Positions 1 through 9,286 of a stretch of 18,735 nt of DNA are shown here, piece after piece. Each line of letters begins with the position of its first letter. The stretch's first letter is position 1. Source of the DNA: Nitrospirae bacterium GWC2_56_14. Lineage in GTDB: Bacteria; Nitrospirota; UBA9217. Under the pieces are notes generated by a model that saw only the letters and a program-made list of their open reading frames with translations, was not told the DNA's origin and did not search any database. Location: the NCBI GenBank assembly GCA_001803705.1, contig MHDY01000200.1:1-18735 (forward strand). Reading direction: 5' to 3'. The position numbers were made by a program, and so were the translations under genes.

Positions 1-3000
1 GAAATTCGCGGTCACGTTCCTGGCTGAAGTCACGGTGACCCTGCAGACCTGGCCGAGAACGGAATCGCAGCCCGACCATCCCATGAAGACGGAATCGGCG
101 AGGGGAACGGGAGTGAGATCGACCGTGGTGCCGGTCAGGAAGGACTGACTACATGTTCCAACACAGCTCCCACCGGTCGAAAGGTCGATCCTGCCGCTTC
201 CTCCACCCTGGAGATACAGATTGAGGGGGTATTGGGGATTCACCACGTAATTACGGGTCTGCACCGTCTCCATGTTCCCGGCGCGGTCCAGTGTGAAGAA
301 CTTAACGACTGTCGAGCTGGAAATGGAAATGGGGCCGACATACTGCACAGAACCGGTAGTCGGTGTCGTACCATCCAGAGTGTAGTAAATAACGCCAGGT
401 TCGCTGCTTGAAAGAACTAGGGTCTGGGTGCCGTTGTACGTCCCTTCGGCAAGGGATGCCGTGGTTACGGGAGGGACGTCATCGTTCCCCAACAGCAGGC
501 CGGGCACCACGGCAGGAATATACGGGATGCCGCTCCCCAGCTGTCCCGAGTCATTGTCCCCAACGGTCCACAACGAGCCGTCATTCTTCATCAGCAGGGA
601 GTTCTCTCCTCCCGCGGCAATGGCTCCAATGTCGAAAAAGTCCTGCAATTGCTGCGGAAGGTTCTCATTATCTCCGGAACCGTTGCCGAGTTGGCCATAA
701 AAGTTGTCCCCCCACAGCCATACGGATCGATCCCAGAGAAGAGCCAGCGAATGATTGGATCCGGCAGCGATGGCCGTTGCGCCCTGCAGGGTCGTGACCT
801 CAACAGGGACATTGCTGTCCGTGGTCGTGCCGTCGCCGAACTGGCCGTACCCGTTCAGCCCCCAGGCCCAGAGGGTACCACCCGATTGAAGAGCCAGGGA
901 GTGGTTGGATCCGACAGCGATAGCGACAGCATTGGCAATTCCGGCCTGAACAGGCACCTTCCGCAAGATGTTGGTGGCGTCGCCGAGCTGGCCGAATCTG
1001 TTGAAACCCCACGACCAGACGGTTCCGTCGGTCTTCAGCGCCAGGGCATGCAAGTATCCCGCGGCTATGGCCGACACATCGGCCAGATCGCCGACCTGTA
1101 CCGGCGTGGCTTTGCTGGTTGTCGTATCGTCCCCCAGTTGCCCGGACGTGTTGGATCCCCATCCCCAGACGGTGCCGTCGCTTTTCAGGGCAAGGGTGAA
1201 GTAACTACCGGCGGCTATGGCCGTGACATCCGAGAGGCCCTGCACCTGGACCGGAAGCGGTCTGGGTGTTACCGTCCCATCCCCCAGCTGACCGGACTCG
1301 TTGAGGCCCCAGGCCCAGACGGTACCATCATTTTTCAGCGCGGCAGTGTGACTGGTACCGGCAGCAACAGCGACAATGCCGGCCAATCCCGTCACCTGAC
1401 CTGGAAGGCTGCTGTTGGCAAGGGTGCCGTTACCGAGCTGGCCGAAGGCATTTTTCCCCCACGTCCAGACGGTGCCGTCCGTTTTCAGCACAACGGTGTG
1501 ATTCCCGCCCCCTTCGATGGCAGCAATGTCGGCGAAATTCCGTACCGGGACGAAATATTTTCTGTAGCTGGTCGAACCGTCCCCCAGCTGGCCGGCTGCA
1601 TTATCTCCCCACGTCCAGACGGTGCCGTTCCCCATGACGACGACGTTGTGCCGCCCTCCCGCCGCAAGTGCGACGATTCCGGCCTGGTCTGTCATCTCCT
1701 GCAGTTGTTTCGGCGCGGCACTCCCCGCAGTCGTTCCGTCCCCCAGTTGCCCATTGCCGTTGCTCCCCCACGACCAGAGCGTACCGTCATCCTTCAGCGC
1801 AATGGTATGGTAAGCGCCGCCGCCGATGTCAACGACATCCGACACTTTCGCAACTTGTACCGGATAGGGACTGGTGGGATTGGTGCCTTCTCCAAGCTGG
1901 CCGCTGCCATTGTCACCCCAAGCCCAGGCGGTGCCGTCATTTCCTATGGCCAGGCTGTGGAGCAGTCCCGCGGCAACATCCTTCATCCCGGCAAGACCCT
2001 GTACCTGGACCGGTACCGCCGAATCGCCGAATAGCCCGTTCCCCAGCTGGCCCGAACCATTGGCCCCCATAGCCCAGACATCGCCGTTACGGGTGAGCAT
2101 AAGCGTATGATTGGCTCCCGCCGCCAACAAGGCTACACCGGTCATGCCGTAAGCCTGAACGGGCTGGGTGCGGTTGTTCGTCGTACGATCACCCAGCTGG
2201 CCCAATGCGTTCCGTCCCCATCCCACCACGGACCCGTCGGCTTTCAGCGCCACCGTATGGTACGATCCCGTAGCGATGGCCGCTATGCCGCTGACTCCGG
2301 AAACCTGGACGGGAATGGTCCGGTCTATGGTGCTGCCGTCACCGAGCTGGCCGTATTCATTGCTTCCCCACGTCCAGACGGTGCCGTCGTTTTTCAATGC
2401 CACGGTATGCTCATAGCCGGCGGCAATAGCGATGATACCCGATACGCCCGCCACCTGCGCAGGAGATGCCGTATCGGCAGTGGTGCCGATCCCCAGTTGA
2501 CCAGCGTCGTTTTTCCCCCAAGTCCAGACCCGGCCTTCGATGTCAAGGACGGCCGTATGGGAAAAGCCTGCCGCAACCCGTGCCGCCTGAAGCGCGACCA
2601 CGCCAGAAGTCACTTCGATGGCGGCATGGGTGCCGGTAAGGCCGGCGTCGGCCACGTCTGTTGCCGTGACCGTCTGTATTCCGGCACTCTTCAGGGTGAC
2701 CATGAATTCGAAAATGTGCCTGCCGGCATCACCTGCACCGAAGATATAGTCAGCCGGCAGGATCGCCTGAAGATCGGTGCTCGTGAAGCGGACGGTTCCC
2801 TTGTAGCCGGATGCTACGTTGCCGTGAGCATCCCTGAGGGTGACGGTGACGGTGGAAGGAACATCGGCAGGGCGCGGCGAAGCGATGCCCTCGATGGCGA
2901 GGGTCGTTGCAGGGCCGGGATTGACGGTGATTCCGGAGAGAGATCCCCTCAAGTTTGCGGCACCGATATCGGTAGCGGTTACGGATCGGATACCGGCTGA

Positions 3001-6000
3001 TCGCAGTACGACAGGTGACCCGTACACATGCATCCCGGCATCGGTTGGGGAGAACGTGAAATCGCCGGGAAGGACGGCCTGCGGGTCGGTGCTCGTGAAC
3101 CTGACCGTGCCGACATATCCCGTGGCGATATTACCGAAAATATCCCGAGCCGTGACGGTAATGGTGGATGCGGAACCTGCAGTCACTGTTGATGGCATAT
3201 CGGTGAGGTTCAGCGAATGTGCTTGTGCCGGTTCAACGGATATTCCCTCCTGCACCCCGGTAATAGTGGGAACTGCGGTGTCCATTGCGGCAACTGTTTG
3301 GGTACCCGCCGTCTTCAAGGTGACTCCAAGCTCGAAGGTATGTACGCCATTATCTGCAACAGTGAAGGTGTACTCGGGCGGCAGGACCGCCTGCAGGTCG
3401 GAACTGGCAAAGCGTATGGTGCCGCGGTAAGTAGTCGCGGTGTATCCGTTGGCATCCAGGGCGGTAACCGTGACGCTGCCAGCGGTGCCGGCAGTACGCG
3501 GTGACGCTATACCGGTCACGGTCAGGGAGGCGGCCGACCCCGTGATCAGCACCGTCGCCTCCGAGGAAGCCGATACGTTCCCGGCGGCGTCTTTCGTCCA
3601 GGCATAGGCAGTCTTGGTGCCATAGCCGCCGAAGGTGAACGAACCGGGTGCCGAGCCGCTCCACCCGGCATCCGTGGGACCGGGAGCCATAGCACTCTCC
3701 GTGATGAGATAGCCGGTGACCTGCACGTTATCGGTAGCTGTGAAAGTGCTGACGGTGACGGCGAGAGAAGTCGAAGTGGCCGGCAGTACAAAGGCGGTCA
3801 CGACCGGCGGGATCACATCGGTGATGGTCACGGTGGCAGAGAGGCTTGCCGACACATTGCCAATGCCATCCTTGGCCCAGGCGTAGGCGGTCCGGGAACC
3901 ATACCCACCGAAGGTGAAGGAGACCGGCGCGGTCGAGCTCCAACTGGCGTCGCCGGCCGAAGGGACGGCCGCAGTCTCGGTGATGAGGTAGCCGGCAACA
4001 CCGGTGGAGTCGGTTGCGGTAAAGCTGGTGACCGGAACTTCGAGCGTGGTTGCGGTCTCAGGCATGATAAACGACGTCACGGCAATAGTCGGCGGATTGA
4101 TGGTAAGCGTTCCTGCCACATAGCTGAACGCGTAGTTGCTGCCCACCCCGCCGCTGACGGTTATCGGATAGGTTCCGGCCGGACTATTGTCGGTGGCGGT
4201 GGTGCTGGCGGTGGGCTGGGTAGTGAGATTATCGGCTGTTTCGCCATTGACGAAGCCGCTGTAGCTGAACGTCAGCTGAGGGTTCGACGCGCCGAAGGTT
4301 TTGGTCTTGTCGTCGGCGGTGACGGTCAATGGGGCCGGATTGACGGTGACATCGACTAAGCCGCTCACCGTGTTGTAGTTGGTCGTATCGGTCGGCGTGA
4401 AGGTCACGCTCTGTGCTGCCATGCCGGCACTGGGGGCAGTCGCAGGTGTCGTGAGGGCGAAGGTTCCAGTCACCGAGGCGTTGCCGCCGGTCAAGGTCGA
4501 TGATGCAAGGGTTTCACTGTAGGTAATGGCGCTGGCTGTCGGCCAGGTGCTGACGCTAGGATCGGCCTTGGCAACGGTGACGTCGACGGAACCAGTGACG
4601 GTGTTGTAGTTGGCGGTATCCATCGGCGTAAAGGTGACACTCTGGGCTGCGGTCTCAGCATTGGGGGCGGTCGTCGGGCTTGTGAAGGCAAAAGTTCCGG
4701 CTACGGAAGCAGTACCCCCGCTTAAAGTGGATGAAGCAAGTGTTTGACCGTAGGTTATGGCGCTGGCGGTTGGCCAGGTGGTGACGGTGGAGTCGGCCTT
4801 GGCAACGGTGAGTTCGACTGAACCGTTTAACGTGTTGTAGTTCATCGTGTCGTTAGGCGTGAAGGTCACGCTCTGTGCTGCCGTCCCGGCATTGGGGGCC
4901 GTGATCGGCGTCGTGAAAGCAAAAGTTCCGGCTACTGAAGCAGTGCCGCCGGTCAGAATCGACGAAGCGAGGGTTTGACTGTAGGTGATGGAACTGGCGG
5001 TTGGCCAGGTGGTGATGGTAGGGTCGGCCTTGGCGACGGTGAGTTCGACTGACCCGTTTAACGTGTTGTAGTTCATCGTGTCGGTGGGCGTAAAAGTCAC
5101 ACTCTGAGCTGCAGTCCCGACATCCGGGGCAGTAGTTGGCGTTGTGAAGACAAAGGTTCCCGTTACCGAAGCACTACCGCCCGTTAAGGTCGATGAATCG
5201 ACCGTTTCACCATAGGTGATGGCGCTAGCCGTCGGCCACGTGGTAACGGTGGGGTCCGCCTTGTTGACGGTGACGTCGACGGAACCAGTGACGGTGTTGT
5301 AGTTGGCGGTATCCGTCGGCGTAAAGGTGACGCTCTTGGCTGCGGTCTCAGCATTAGGGGCGGTCGTCGGGCTTGTGAAGGCAAACGTACCGGGTATGGA
5401 AGCAGTACCGCCGCTTAAAGTGGATGAAGCAAGTGTTTGACCGTAGGTTATGGCGCTGGCTGTCGGCCAGGTGGTAACAATTGGATCGGCCTTGGAGACA
5501 GTGACGTCAATGGAGCCGGTTGTTGTGTTGTAGTTGGTCGTGTCGGTAGGCGTGAAGGTCACGCTCTGAGCTGCCGTGCCAGCATCAGGGGCAGCAGTCG
5601 GCGTCGTGAAGGCAAAACTCCCTGCCACGGATGCAGTGCCACCGGTCAGGGTCGACGAAGCAAGCGTCTGGCCGTAGGTGATGGCGCTGGTTGTCGGCCA
5701 GGTGATGACGGTAGGATCAGCCTTGGCGACGGTGACATCCACAGAACCGGTAACGGTGTTGTAGTTGGCGGTATCGGACGGAGTAAGGGTGACGCTTTGC
5801 GCTGCAGTCCCGGCATTGGGGGCCGTGGTCGGTGTCGTGAAGGCGAAGATTCCTGTCACCGAGGCGCTGCCGCCGGTCAAGGTCGATGACGTAAGAGTTT
5901 CACCGTAGGTGATGGCGCTGGCGGTCGGCCAGGTGGTGACGCCGGGATCGGCTTTGGTGACGGTGACATCAACGGAACCGATTACGGTGTTGTAGTTGGC

Positions 6001-7326
6001 GGTATCGGTCGGCGTAAAGGTAACACTTTGCACTGCAGTCCCGACATTGGGGGCCGTAGTCGGTGTCGTGAAGGCGAAAGCGCCTGCCGCGGATGCAGCG
6101 CCTCCTGTTAGGATCGATGACGCAAGGGTTTCACCGTAAGTGATGGCGATGGCTGTCGGCCAGGTGGTAACGGTGGGGTCTGCCTTGTTGACGGTGAGGT
6201 CAACGGAACCTGTCAAGGTGTTGTAGTTGGCAATATCGGTCGGCGTAAAGGTGACGCTGTGCGTTGCCGTCCCGGCAATGGGAGCCGTGGTCGGTGTCGT
6301 GAAGGCAAAGGTTCCGGTCACCGAGGCGCTGCCGCCGGTCATAATCGACGAAGCGAGGGTCTGCCCATAAGTGATGGCGTCTGCCGTCGGCCACGTGGTG
6401 ACAATCGGATCGGCCTTGATGACAGTGACGTCGACGGAACCCATCACGGTGTTGTAGTTGGCGGTATCGGTAGGCGTAAAGATGACGCTCTGCACTGCCG
6501 TCCCGGCATCCGGGGCAGTAGTTGGCGTCGTGAAAGCAAAGATTCCCGGTACCGAAGCGCTGCCGCCCGTTAAGTTCGAAGAAGCAAGCGTTTCACCATA
6601 GGTGATGGCGCTGGCGGTCGGCCAGATGATGCCGGCAGGATCGGCTTTGGAGACAGTGACGTCGACGGAGCCGGTTGCGGTGTTGTAGTTGGTCGTGTCG
6701 GTCGGAGTAAAGGTCACGCTGTGTGCTGCCATCCCGGCATTGGGGGCCGTATCGGAGAATGAATAGGCAAAGGTGCCTGGGACAGAAGCACTACCTCCTG
6801 ACAAAGTCGATGAAGCGAGCGTCTGGCCGTAGGTGATGGCGTCTGCGGTCGGCCAGATGGTGACTGTGGGATCGGCCTTGTTCACCATCAAAGGTTGAAC
6901 AACGTCCGTTGCCTGATCATATGTGGCGTCGCCGGCCTGACTGGCTGTAATGTTGGTGGTGCCGGCGCCTACAACATGAATAGTGTTTCCGATGATTGTC
7001 GCGACCGCAGGATTGGAGCTGGCATAACTTACGGAGAGGCCGGAATCTGCGGTAGCACCCGGTGCAAAATCCGGGTCTCCGTAGGTCCTGTCGGCAAGGG
7101 GAGCAAAGGTGATGGTCTGGGTAAGGCCTGCCCGGCAGGTTTGAGGACTGAACAAACCGCCCGGTATGAGCAGAGAGGCGAGCAGTACGATCAATCCTGC
7201 TCTTGAACCAATTCCTCCGAGATACCGGCCTACAGGGATGTCCATCCGTACGTTACGGGCAAATGGAACAGCAGCGCTGAACTTTGCCCGGATCTTTGTC
7301 AGAATTTTTTTGGTTGCATCGAGCAT
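1..7326 (-). CDS. Giant secreted RCC1/Ig-like repeat protein (3' end outside window)
   Basis: One frame is open from the ATG at 7326 to base 1 (2442 codons, no stop); the codon before the ATG is TAA and an AAGGG lies 7 nt upstream. Residues 1-66 form a long basic n-region and hydrophobic core ending CRA, a Sec-type signal. Then come one MBG-like Ig module (about 70-148), eleven 77-residue Ig-like repeats (about 148-994), an MBG2-like module (about 1000-1085), two modules with FGGYG and AYAW motifs (about 1085-1260), three filamin/invasin-like modules (about 1260-1570), fourteen RCC1 repeats with WG...GQLG motifs (about 1575-2265), a chitobiase/hexosaminidase C-terminal-like module (about 2282-2365) and an InlB-B-like module with a Cys-rich start (2366 on). 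Family knowledge suggests an extracellular or surface adhesion/binding scaffold; no enzymatic motif is seen. The ligand and C-terminal anchor are unknown. Confidence 0.9.
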   Translation of the reverse strand, partial: MLDATKKILTKIRAKFSAAVPFARNVRMDIPVGRYLGGIGSRAGLIVLLASLLIPGGLFSPQTCRAGLTQTITFAPLADRTYGDPDFAPGATADSGLSVSYASSNPAVATIIGNTIHVVGAGTTNITASQAGDATYDQATDVVQPLMVNKADPTVTIWPTADAITYGQTLASSTLSGGSASVPGTFAYSFSDTAPNAGMAAHSVTFTPTDTTNYNTATGSVDVTVSKADPAGIIWPTASAITYGETLASSNLTGGSASVPGIFAFTTPTTAPDAGTAVQSVIFTPTDTANYNTVMGSVDVTVIKADPIVTTWPTADAITYGQTLASSIMTGGSASVTGTFAFTTPTTAPIAGTATHSVTFTPTDIANYNTLTGSVDLTVNKADPTVTTWPTAIAITYGETLASSILTGGAASAAGAFAFTTPTTAPNVGTAVQSVTFTPTDTANYNTVIGSVDVTVTKADPGVTTWPTASAITYGETLTSSTLTGGSASVTGIFAFTTPTTAPNAGTAAQSVTLTPSDTANYNTVTGSVDVTVAKADPTVITWPTTSAITYGQTLASSTLTGGTASVAGSFAFTTPTAAPDAGTAAQSVTFTPTDTTNYNTTTGSIDVTVSKADPIVTTWPTASAITYGQTLASSTLSGGTASIPGTFAFTSPTTAPNAETAAKSVTFTPTDTANYNTVTGSVDVTVNKADPTVTTWPTASAITYGETVDSSTLTGGSASVTGTFVFTTPTTAPDVGTAAQSVTFTPTDTMNYNTLNGSVELTVAKADPTITTWPTASSITYSQTLASSILTGGTASVAGTFAFTTPITAPNAGTAAQSVTFTPNDTMNYNTLNGSVELTVAKADSTVTTWPTASAITYGQTLASSTLSGGTASVAGTFAFTSPTTAPNAETAAQSVTFTPMDTANYNTVTGSVDVTVAKADPSVSTWPTASAITYSETLASSTLTGGNASVTGTFALTTPATAPSAGMAAQSVTFTPTDTTNYNTVSGLVDVTVNPAPLTVTADDKTKTFGASNPQLTFSYSGFVNGETADNLTTQPTASTTATDNSPAGTYPITVSGGVGSNYAFSYVAGTLTINPPTIAVTSFIMPETATTLEVPVTSFTATDSTGVAGYLITETAAVPSAGDASWSSTAPVSFTFGGYGSRTAYAWAKDGIGNVSASLSATVTITDVIPPVVTAFVLPATSTSLAVTVSTFTATDNVQVTGYLITESAMAPGPTDAGWSGSAPGSFTFGGYGTKTAYAWTKDAAGNVSASSEATVLITGSAASLTVTGIASPRTAGTAGSVTVTALDANGYTATTYRGTIRFASSDLQAVLPPEYTFTVADNGVHTFELGVTLKTAGTQTVAAMDTAVPTITGVQEGISVEPAQAHSLNLTDMPSTVTAGSASTITVTARDIFGNIATGYVGTVRFTSTDPQAVLPGDFTFSPTDAGMHVYGSPVVLRSAGIRSVTATDIGAANLRGSLSGITVNPGPATTLAIEGIASPRPADVPSTVTVTLRDAHGNVASGYKGTVRFTSTDLQAILPADYIFGAGDAGRHIFEFMVTLKSAGIQTVTATDVADAGLTGTHAAIEVTSGVVALQAARVAAGFSHTAVLDIEGRVWTWGKNDAGQLGIGTTADTASPAQVAGVSGIIAIAAGYEHTVALKNDGTVWTWGSNEYGQLGDGSTIDRTIPVQVSGVSGIAAIATGSYHTVALKADGSVVGWGRNALGQLGDRTTNNRTQPVQAYGMTGVALLAAGANHTLMLTRNGDVWAMGANGSGQLGNGLFGDSAVPVQVQGLAGMKDVAAGLLHSLAIGNDGTAWAWGDNGSGQLGEGTNPTSPYPVQVAKVSDVVDIGGGAYHTIALKDDGTLWSWGSNGNGQLGDGTTAGSAAPKQLQEMTDQAGIVALAAGGRHNVVVMGNGTVWTWGDNAAGQLGDGSTSYRKYFVPVRNFADIAAIEGGGNHTVVLKTDGTVWTWGKNAFGQLGNGTLANSSLPGQVTGLAGIVAVAAGTSHTAALKNDGTVWAWGLNESGQLGDGTVTPRPLPVQVQGLSDVTAIAAGSYFTLALKSDGTVWGWGSNTSGQLGDDTTTSKATPVQVGDLADVSAIAAGYLHALALKTDGTVWSWGFNRFGQLGDATNILRKVPVQAGIANAVAIAVGSNHSLALQSGGTLWAWGLNGYGQFGDGTTTDSNVPVEVTTLQGATAIAAGSNHSLALLWDRSVWLWGDNFYGQLGNGSGDNENLPQQLQDFFDIGAIAAGGENSLLMKNDGSLWTVGDNDSGQLGSGIPYIPAVVPGLLLGNDDVPPVTTASLAEGTYNGTQTLVLSSSEPGVIYYTLDGTTPTTGSVQYVGPISISSSTVVKFFTLDRAGNMETVQTRNYVVNPQYPLNLYLQGGGSGRIDLSTGGSCVGTCSQSFLTGTTVDLTPVPLADSVFMGWSGCDSVLGQVCRVTVTSARNVTANF
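500..2610 (-). repeat. Fourteen RCC1-type repeats (about 150 bp each)
   Basis: Within the giant gene, the GQLG/GQFG signature occurs at about 541, 687, 834, 981, 1131, 1281, 1434, 1584, 1740, 1890, 2040, 2190, 2341 and 2494, each preceded by a WG or close variant and followed by an AIAAG..H..AL..DGT strand. That is 14 units of about 50 residues. RCC1 domains fold as seven-bladed propellers, so 14 units fit two consecutive propellers. The last unit in the protein (near 541) is shorter and ends in a proline-rich stretch. Confidence 0.88.
4345..6885 (-). repeat. Eleven in-frame 231-bp tandem repeats encoding Ig-like modules
   Basis: The plus-strand marker TGTTGTAGTT (encoding Asn-Tyr-Asn-Thr on the minus strand) recurs from 4371-4380 to 6681-6690. 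The outer copies are exactly 10 x 231 bp apart, and copies checked at 4602, 4833 and 6219 fall exactly on that period. Each unit encodes about 77 residues with a conserved WPTA..ITYGQTLASS start, a central APNAG.AA motif and a TPTDT.NYNT end. Units differ by scattered substitutions but show no net indels. The array end points are approximate. Confidence 0.9.
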
Positions 7327-7772
7327 TTATGAACCCTTTTTCACCACAAATAACAGCACATTAATTAGTAGGTATAAACACCTGTATATATGGGACGCCA
7401 AATGGCCTCATAAATTTGCGATACCGCCGTTTGGAGGGCAATCATCATACGTAAATCTGAATTTTCATTTCACTGATCTTCTCCCAGGAGGAATAATTCG
7501 TAATATTTTCAAGTTCTTGTTCAGGACCTGGAGAAGTAAGGGGTACGGGCTCACATGAATAAAGGCTTGTCATTCGGATAGAGCAAATAACATGCCTTCT
7601 CAGCGGTGGACCCAGTTTCTAGAATTGCGCCAGTTGCGGAGCAGACTCTATCATTGGGTGGCTGACAGACATTTATCGAGGCAAATATGAGGGGGAAAGT
7701 TGCGATGACTGTACGGCCTAGGACGGAGTTTACTATCAACCTTCCTGAAAAATTCGGAAGTCCGTAAGATGC
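7327..7772. other. 446-bp intergenic leader region, no credible gene
   Basis: This gap lies between the FadL-type gene stop and the giant gene start, both on the minus strand. It is visibly more AT-rich than the flanking genes, particularly 7300-7480. I looked for a c-di-GMP (GEMM) riboswitch core and a sigma-54 site and found no convincing match. An imperfect hairpin (CTTCC/GGAAG arms) lies at 7741-7760 just past the FadL-type stop, without a T-tract. The length suggests an untranslated leader and promoter for the giant gene, but no element can be assigned. Confidence 0.5.
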
Positions 7773-9095
7773 TCATTTCAGCTCCCAGGTAACTTCGGCG
7801 CTGACAACATCCACACCGCTTTCATAAGAGCCGGAAAGTCCGCCACGGAACTGGTCTTCGCCCGCCGCGGTTTTCCGTATCGCGGCATCCCTGAAGAAGA
7901 GGTGCGAATATCCCGTGTTGACGGAGATTGAATCGCTGATTTTATACCCGACACCGGCGGCAAGCCAGATGCGGTCGCTGTCGGGAACGCGCGGCGTAGC
8001 ATGAGCAGCATCCGGTACGGGGCTTTCGTCATAGGCCGCCCCTGCACGGAACGTCCACGTACCCGGCATATAGACTGCTCCCACCGAATAGCGGAAGGTA
8101 TCCTCCCATTGAAGTGTCAAAACTGCATCGCTCTCGGCGGGATTGTCCAACCGGATGCGCAGTTCTTCGATGGTGCTCCAGTTTGTCCAGGTGACATCAG
8201 CCATGACCGCCACCTCCTTCGACAGATTATGCCAGATGCTCGCGGACAAGCTGTCCGGCAGTGTCACATCCGAGGTTATCCCGCTATCGACGAACCGTCC
8301 CGTCGGGTTGAGCGAAGGAACCCCTGAAAAATGGGCATCGCCATTTAGTTTGTGGTCGATGCGGGAACGATAGGCGATACCTGCCCGGGTATCGCCGGAG
8401 AATTCGTAGAGTGCTCCTACGTTGTAACCCCAGGACCAGCTGTCTCCCTCGAAGGTGACAAACCCGTCATTCATTTGCGGCGCAGCCCCCGGGGCACCAA
8501 GCGCCGCGAAGATCGTTCCGAAGTCGATGGCGTTGCTCAGTTCCGCCTTGAGATACTGGGCGTTGATTCCCGCTCCGAGGCTTAGCTTTTCCGTAACGCG
8601 GTATGCAACGGCGGGGTTGATGTTGAAGTTGAGGAGCTCCGACTTGACCGCATGGTACCGGCCCACCCAACCGGAGTCGTACGTCGTGCTCAAGCCGAAG
8701 GGAGAGAAGACTCCCAGGCCGGCACTGAATCGATCGTTCAACTTGTGGCCGTAATAGAAGTTCGGTATCAGTATCGCACTGCCGGGATCGCCCCCATCGC
8801 CGCCGCCCAGTGGCTGGCCGGCGAGGTGGCTTGAGCCTTCGTTGCTGAATCTGGCCGTGGGGAGCAGTAGATGCATCCCGGCAACCGCCTGAGACCCGGA
8901 GAGGCGGCTGAGCCCCGCCGGGTTGAAAAAGATGGTAGCGGCATCCTCCGCTGCCGCAGCGCCCCCCGCAAATGCGGTACCGAGCCCTTTGACGCTCTGT
9001 TCCATAATGGCGACGCCGGCACCGTCGGCATAACTGCCATACAATGTGAGTGCACACCCCACTATGAATCCGCACGAAAATGGCCCTTTCTTCAT
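7773..9095 (-). CDS. OmpP1/FadL-family outer membrane transport protein
   Basis: The family forms 14-strand outer-membrane beta-barrels that import long-chain fatty acids or other hydrophobic compounds. The 440-residue product starts MKKGPFSCGF and has a signal peptide with likely cleavage after SYA (about residue 23). Next comes the diagnostic FadL block GLGTAFAGGAAAAEDAATIF followed by NPAGL (residues 38-62). The remainder alternates beta-strand-like and Gly/Asn/Asp-rich segments as expected of a barrel, including YHAVKSE and SYSHLFF-like strands. The frame stays open 41 codons upstream, but that part lacks secretion features and would bury the signal peptide, so the internal ATG at 9095 was chosen. 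The C-terminus is ...EVTWELK, not the usual terminal aromatic. The substrate is unknown; fatty acid or aromatic hydrocarbon uptake are both possible. Confidence 0.9.
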   Translation of the reverse strand: MKKGPFSCGFIVGCALTLYGSYADGAGVAIMEQSVKGLGTAFAGGAAAAEDAATIFFNPAGLSRLSGSQAVAGMHLLLPTARFSNEGSSHLAGQPLGGGDGGDPGSAILIPNFYYGHKLNDRFSAGLGVFSPFGLSTTYDSGWVGRYHAVKSELLNFNINPAVAYRVTEKLSLGAGINAQYLKAELSNAIDFGTIFAALGAPGAAPQMNDGFVTFEGDSWSWGYNVGALYEFSGDTRAGIAYRSRIDHKLNGDAHFSGVPSLNPTGRFVDSGITSDVTLPDSLSASIWHNLSKEVAVMADVTWTNWSTIEELRIRLDNPAESDAVLTLQWEDTFRYSVGAVYMPGTWTFRAGAAYDESPVPDAAHATPRVPDSDRIWLAAGVGYKISDSISVNTGYSHLFFRDAAIRKTAAGEDQFRGGLSGSYESGVDVVSAEVTWELK

Positions 9096-9124
9096 TGATG
9101 GCCCCAGGTCGTAGATTTGCGCTT

Positions 9125-9160
9125 CAACCAGATTATAACATCCTTTAACAGCATCAGCCG
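9125..9160 (-). promoter_or_regulatory. Possible -10 element for the FadL-type gene
   Basis: A perfect TATAAT on the minus strand (9132-9137) sits 36 nt before the chosen ATG at 9095, which would give a short leader. The expected -35 position has only a weak match (CGGCTG at 17-bp spacing), so this is a tentative sigma-70 site. Confidence 0.3.
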
Positions 9161-9206
9161 CCCCAGGAATCAGGAGCGTACGCCGCCTACACCCGCTCGG
9201 GAGGAA

Positions 9207-9234
9207 ATGACACTTCATAAACTGATGCTACTAT
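9207..9234 (+). promoter_or_regulatory. Possible sigma-70 promoter of the kinase-ercA-kinase cluster
   Basis: ATGACA at 9207-9212 (5 of 6 matches to the -35 consensus) is followed after 16 bp by TACTAT at 9229-9234 (4 of 6 to the -10). It lies about 50 bp upstream of the first kinase ATG in the divergent intergenic region. The match is by eye only. Confidence 0.35.
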
Positions 9235-9286
9235 TTAAGAACTGAGATGGATTTAGAGATCCGCTTTCACGTGAGACGGGAGAGTC

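Noticed and set aside
649..2034. 461-codon plus-strand reading frame, with similar frames at 2107-3000 and 5437-5889
   Set aside because: These lie antisense to the in-frame repeats of the giant gene. The repeat period is a multiple of three, so a stop-free antisense frame is copied along the array; the translations show no protein-family features.
4345..6885. CRISPR-like regular repeats
   Set aside because: The period is 231 bp and the repeats are coding with no unique spacers; they are protein modules.
7327..7560. c-di-GMP (GEMM) riboswitch
   Set aside because: A plus-strand GGGACGCCAAATGGCC vaguely resembles part of the motif, but it is on the wrong strand for the giant gene and lacks the partner helix and receptor bases.
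7551..7739. 62-codon minus-strand frame after the FadL-type gene
   Set aside because: It starts with TTG directly abutting an AGGAAGG with no spacing and has no recognisable features or coding-like composition.
9096..9218. Upstream extension of the FadL-type protein by 41 residues
   Set aside because: It would put a charged, non-secretory segment before a clear signal peptide, and the segment overlaps the probable promoter.
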